Of a stretch of DNA of 10,500 nt, positions 7,506 through 10,500 are shown in pieces. The stretch spans positions 1 to 10,500 of the forward strand of contig JAEMRY010000047.1 in the NCBI GenBank assembly GCA_016463105.1, in the 5' to 3' direction. Made by a program: the position numbers and the translations under genes. The stretch is from Ilumatobacteraceae bacterium (GTDB lineage Bacteria; Actinomycetota; Acidimicrobiia; Acidimicrobiales; Ilumatobacteraceae). Below the pieces are notes generated by a model that was not told the DNA's origin, made no database searches, and was given only the letters and a program-made list of their open reading frames with translations. Numbering within the stretch: the stretch's first letter is position 1; the number at the start of each line of letters is the position of its first letter.

Positions 7506-7518
7506 TTGCCAGCCACGA

Positions 7519-8775
7519 TCAAGATCTCGGCGACAACAACATGCCTGCGGCGACAGTTTGTCCGGATGATTCGTCTACGAGAATAAACGAACCAGTTGTG
7601 CGATTCTGGTGGTAGTCGTCAAAAAATAGCGGGCTAGTCGTGTGCAAAGTTACACGACCGATTTCATTGAACTTAAGTTCGTTGATATCAGATTCGCGAT
7701 GCAGGTTTGAAATATCTAGCCGATATAAAACATTTGAAACTTTGCCACGAGCAAGTTTGGTCGTGTGCTTGACTGTGTAGATCTTGTCGAGTTGCAATGG
7801 CGCTGCGTCATCCATCCAACACAGCATTGCTTCAAGTTCTTGCGAAGTTCGCGGTCGGTTATTTGGTCGACACAACATGTCGCCGCGGGTGATTGACAGA
7901 TCGTCGGCTAATAAAATAGTTACTGCTTGACCTGGCTCGGCTTGCTCGACTGGTCCATCTGGAGAGTCAATGCCGGTGATTGTGCTGGTTAGGCCAGAAG
8001 GCAAAACCATAATGTCATCGCCGACTCGCAACATTCCGCCTGCAACACGACCAGCGAAACCGCGATAGTCAGGGGTGTCAGCGCGTTGCGGACGAATCAC
8101 ATATTGCACAGGAAACCGCGTGTCAATTCGGTTGTCATCACTCGCGGTGTAAATATTTTCAAGATGGTGCAACAGTGTCGAGCCTTCAAACCACGGCATG
8201 TTTGCCGAACGACTTACAACATTGTCCCCAGCAAGTGCACTGATCGGCAAAAAAGTAACATCGCGTAAATCAAGTCGTGAAGCAAAAGTTTCAAACTCTT
8301 CGCGGATCTTGTTGAATATCGCCGAGTCGTAATCGACCAGATCCATTTTGTTAACACAAATTACGAGGTGGGGTACACCGAGTAGTGATACAAGCAGACT
8401 GTGGCGACGAGTTTGTTCGACGACACCAGTGCGGGCATCAACGAGCACAATAGCCAGATCTGCATTTGATGCGCCAGTGATCATGTTGCGGGTGTATTGA
8501 ATATGTCCCGGGCAGTCAGCAATTATAAAACTGCGTTTTGGAGTAGCAAAGTATCGATAAGCAACGTCGATTGTGATGCCTTGTTCGCGTTCGGCACGCA
8601 AGCCATCTGTGAGAAGAGACAGGTCGACATAGTCGTCACCACGTCGCTTGCTAACTGCTTCGATGTGTTCAAGTTGATCTTCGAAGATGCTCTTTGAGTC
8701 GTAGAGCAGTCGACCAATTAAAGTTGATTTTCCGTCGTCGACTGAGCCAACAGTTGCAAAATGAAGTCGCTCCAT
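7519..8775 (-). CDS. cysN: Sulfate adenylyltransferase subunit 1 (regulatory GTPase)
   Basis: CysN couples GTP hydrolysis to APS synthesis by CysD. The protein has 418 residues and an EF-Tu-like GTPase domain with G1 GSVDDGKST (10-18), switch region EQGITIDVAYRYF (64-76), G3 DCPGH (87-91), NKMD (142-145) and SALAGDNV (179-186), followed by two beta-barrel domains. It ends at ordinary CysN length with no kinase domain. The ATG overlaps the cysD stop by one base (TAATG), the classic arrangement for coupled translation of two subunits made in equal amounts. No key residue is missing. The 5' part is very close to the family consensus, so confidence is high. Confidence 0.97.
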   Translation of the reverse strand: MERLHFATVGSVDDGKSTLIGRLLYDSKSIFEDQLEHIEAVSKRRGDDYVDLSLLTDGLRAEREQGITIDVAYRYFATPKRSFIIADCPGHIQYTRNMITGASNADLAIVLVDARTGVVEQTRRHSLLVSLLGVPHLVICVNKMDLVDYDSAIFNKIREEFETFASRLDLRDVTFLPISALAGDNVVSRSANMPWFEGSTLLHHLENIYTASDDNRIDTRFPVQYVIRPQRADTPDYRGFAGRVAGGMLRVGDDIMVLPSGLTSTITGIDSPDGPVEQAEPGQAVTILLADDLSITRGDMLCRPNNRPRTSQELEAMLCWMDDAAPLQLDKIYTVKHTTKLARGKVSNVLYRLDISNLHRESDINELKFNEIGRVTLHTTSPLFFDDYHQNRTTGSFILVDESSGQTVAAGMLLSPRS

Positions 8776-9671
8776 TAGAAGTAGCCCGTTCGTTTGCGGT
8801 CTTCCATGCCGGCTTCTGAGATTCTGTCGTCGGCACGAGTTGCGCCGCGTTCAGTGATTCGCGCAACTGATGTTTCGGCGATGACTTGCTCAATCGTTGT
8901 TGCTGAAGATTCAATGGCTGCCGTGCAGGTTGCATCGCCAACGGTGCGAAAACGCACGAGTTCTTCGCTAACTGATTCGCCATCTTCTGGTTTTAAAAAT
9001 GGAGAAACAGCCATCCACATGTTGTCGCGACGAAATACTTGACGCCGATGCGCATAATAAATGCTCGGTAGATCGATGTTGTAGTCAGCAACAAATTGCC
9101 AGATATCAAGTTCAGTCCAATTTGAGATCGGAAAAATTCGAAAATGTTCGCCAGGCTTGTGGCGCCCGTTATATATTCCCCAAAGTTCTGGCCGCTGAGT
9201 CTTCGGATCCCATTGACCGAATGCATCGCGATGTGAATAGACACGTTCTTTAGCCCGAGCCCGTTCTTCGTCACGACGTGCACCGCCAAATACGGCATCA
9301 AACTTGTGTTCTTTGATCGAATCAAGCAGCGTCACAGTTTGTAGCGGATTACGACTTGCACGCGGGCCGGTTGCATCTTGAATTCGACCAGCATCAATCG
9401 ACGCCTGGACAGAACCAACAATAAGTTGCACGTCTAGATCACGAACTGCGCGGTCACGAAACTCGATTACTTCGGCAAAGTTGTGTCCGGTGTCAATATG
9501 CATCATCGGGAAGGGCACTCGTGCTGGGCTGAATGCCCGTGCCGCCAGATGCAACATAACGACCGAATCTTTGCCACCAGAGAACAACATTGCTGGCCGC
9601 TCGAACTCGGCAGCGACTTCGCGGATAATTGTGACCGACTCGTCAATCAGACTGCGCAATGCTGATTTCAC
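8775..9671 (-). CDS. cysD: Sulfate adenylyltransferase subunit 2 (catalytic)
   Basis: CysD forms APS and pyrophosphate from sulfate and ATP, as the catalytic partner of CysN. The 298-residue protein has the PP-loop SGGKDS (31-36), HIDTGHNF (58-65), RNPLQTVTLLDSIKEHKFDA (107-126), FGGARRDEERARAKER (128-143), WTELDIW (185-191), RFRTVGDATCT (240-250) and the usual C-terminal KRTGYF (293-298). The start is unusual. The only good in-frame start is GTG at 9671, but the purine-rich AAAGGG touches it directly, leaving no spacer. Either translation starts at this GTG on a leaderless or nearly leaderless mRNA, or at the TTG of codon 5 (9659), which lies a reasonable distance downstream. The first conserved block begins near residue 8, so both fit. 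It heads the minus-strand operon. Confidence 0.96.
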   Translation of the reverse strand: MKSALRSLIDESVTIIREVAAEFERPAMLFSGGKDSVVMLHLAARAFSPARVPFPMMHIDTGHNFAEVIEFRDRAVRDLDVQLIVGSVQASIDAGRIQDATGPRASRNPLQTVTLLDSIKEHKFDAVFGGARRDEERARAKERVYSHRDAFGQWDPKTQRPELWGIYNGRHKPGEHFRIFPISNWTELDIWQFVADYNIDLPSIYYAHRRQVFRRDNMWMAVSPFLKPEDGESVSEELVRFRTVGDATCTAAIESSATTIEQVIAETSVARITERGATRADDRISEAGMEDRKRTGYF

Positions 9672-9769
9672 CCCTTTAAGACTAGGGCTTTTTGCAATGT
9701 CCGAGTGTCACAGCGCAAATGCCCTTTTATGAATAGTTCTAGCAATTAGTCTGACTGCGAAGGAAACCT
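9672..9769. promoter_or_regulatory. Divergent intergenic region with imperfect dyad
   Basis: These 98 bp must hold the 5' control sequences of both cysD (leftward) and the phosphatase gene (rightward). An imperfect inverted repeat is visible: AGGGC TT TTTGC (9684-9695) against GCAAA T GCCCT (9715-9725), ten paired bases with a small internal mismatch and a 19-nt centre. It could be an operator shared by both genes or a leader hairpin. I found no promoter pair with both a good -35 and a good -10 on either strand, so I name none. Confidence 0.4.
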
Positions 9770-10500
9770 GTGGCGCGACTAACAAAAGCAAGTTCAAATC
9801 AAGAGATCTTGGCGGTGCTCAACGAGACCGCCGATGCCGTTGGCGTTGTTTTGCGTGCAAACAAAAATTGGTCATTGTCTGGCTTGCGTGACACGCAATA
9901 TGCAGTTGATTTACTTGCTGATGCTGCTGCACTTGAAGTGTTGCACGGTGCCGGTGTTGCAGTGTTATCAGAAGAAAGCGAAATCACCGGAACATTCGGA
10001 GATGACGACCTTTGTGTCGTAATCGATCCGCTTGATGGTTCGACGAATGCCAGTCGTGGTGTGCCGTGGTATGCAACTGCGTTGTGCGCGATTGACAAAT
10101 CAGGAATGCGGGCTGGGCTTGTTGTGAATCAAGCAATGCAAAGTGATCGATATTGGGCTACTGCTGGTGGTGGTGCATTTCATAATGGTGTAGCGATGCG
10201 ACCAAGTGCTTGTGTTGATTTGAGCGAAGCGGTCGTCGGCATCTCGGGTATTCCGAAACAGCGACATCGTTGGGGGCAGTTTCGTGCGCTTGGTGCAGCG
10301 GCGCTAGATATTTGTTTAGTTGCTGATGGCGTGATTGACGCTTGGATTGATTTCAATACACATGGAGTTTGGGATTATCTCGCAAGTCTTTTAATTTGCC
10401 AAGAAGCCGGGGCATGTTTTGTAGAGCATCAGGGTCGAGACTTCATCGTGCAAGAACATTCGCACCGTCGCACACCAATCGTGGCGGCGACTCCTGAACT
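9770..10500 (+). CDS. Inositol monophosphatase-superfamily phosphatase, 3' end beyond window (possible PAP phosphatase)
   Basis: This gene encodes a metal-dependent phosphatase of the inositol monophosphatase/FBPase/CysQ superfamily; 243 codons are present and the frame is open to the window edge. The marks are in the right order: LSEES (66-70) with metal-binding glutamates, DPLDGSTN (86-93) with the catalytic metal aspartates, GAAALDICLVADGVIDAW (175-192) and WD (201-202) supplying the last metal ligand. The GTG at 9770 is well supported by AAGGA (9760-9764), 5 nt upstream, and no earlier in-frame start is open. It is divergent from cysD. That context makes a CysQ-like role (PAP to AMP) attractive, since sulfotransferase releases PAP. 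However, classic CysQ proteins have DPLDGTREF rather than the DGSTN seen here, which looks more like inositol phosphatases. The substrate is therefore open. Confidence 0.88.
   Translation, partial: MARLTKASSNQEILAVLNETADAVGVVLRANKNWSLSGLRDTQYAVDLLADAAALEVLHGAGVAVLSEESEITGTFGDDDLCVVIDPLDGSTNASRGVPWYATALCAIDKSGMRAGLVVNQAMQSDRYWATAGGGAFHNGVAMRPSACVDLSEAVVGISGIPKQRHRWGQFRALGAAALDICLVADGVIDAWIDFNTHGVWDYLASLLICQEAGACFVEHQGRDFIVQEHSHRRTPIVAATPE

Overview
The window looks like chromosomal DNA of a moderate-GC actinobacterium, by eye about half G+C or slightly less. The organism call is inference. It rests on frequent GTG starts, a lipoprotein whose cysteine is followed by a Thr/Glu/Pro-rich linker, and the general look of the proteins. 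I cannot separate a freshwater or marine acidimicrobial lineage from other low-GC actinobacterial groups by reading alone. No insertion sequence, phage gene, CRISPR array or plasmid function is visible.

Left part, plus strand. A tRNA gene with a CAU anticodon (112-187) is followed within 7 bp by a good sigma-70-type promoter (194-222), a short palindrome in the 5' leader (237-257) and a four-gene ABC importer. The importer consists of a BMP/Med-family lipoprotein that binds the substrate (274-1356), a strong intrinsic terminator (1378-1413), a double-domain ATPase (1487-3028) and two permeases joined by GTGA overlaps (3025-4134, 4131-5372). This is the architecture of nucleoside importers such as Bacillus NupNOPQ and Lactococcus BmpA-NupABC. 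The terminator after the binding protein suggests that the binding protein is made in excess over the membrane complex.

Right part, minus strand. A compact five-gene operon reads right to left: cysD (8775-9671), cysN (7519-8775), cysC (6912-7505), a sulfotransferase (5933-6892) and mog (5384-5926). CysDN makes APS from sulfate and ATP, CysC phosphorylates it to PAPS, and the sulfotransferase should spend PAPS on sulfating an acceptor. No PAPS/APS reductase or sulfite reductase is in the window, so this looks like a sulfation cassette rather than assimilation. mog (molybdopterin adenylyltransferase) is the odd partner at the end and meets the importer operon tail to tail with an 11-bp gap.

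Far right. A gene of the inositol monophosphatase superfamily (9770 to beyond the window) is transcribed divergently from cysD. Because this superfamily includes PAP phosphatases (CysQ), it could remove the PAP made by the sulfotransferase and close the cycle, but its motif does not match the classic CysQ form. The shared 98-bp divergent region contains an imperfect dyad.

Most of the window is ordinary metabolism and transport. The most interesting item is the self-contained sulfate activation plus sulfotransferase operon with an unknown acceptor. I did not find a clearly undescribed type of system.
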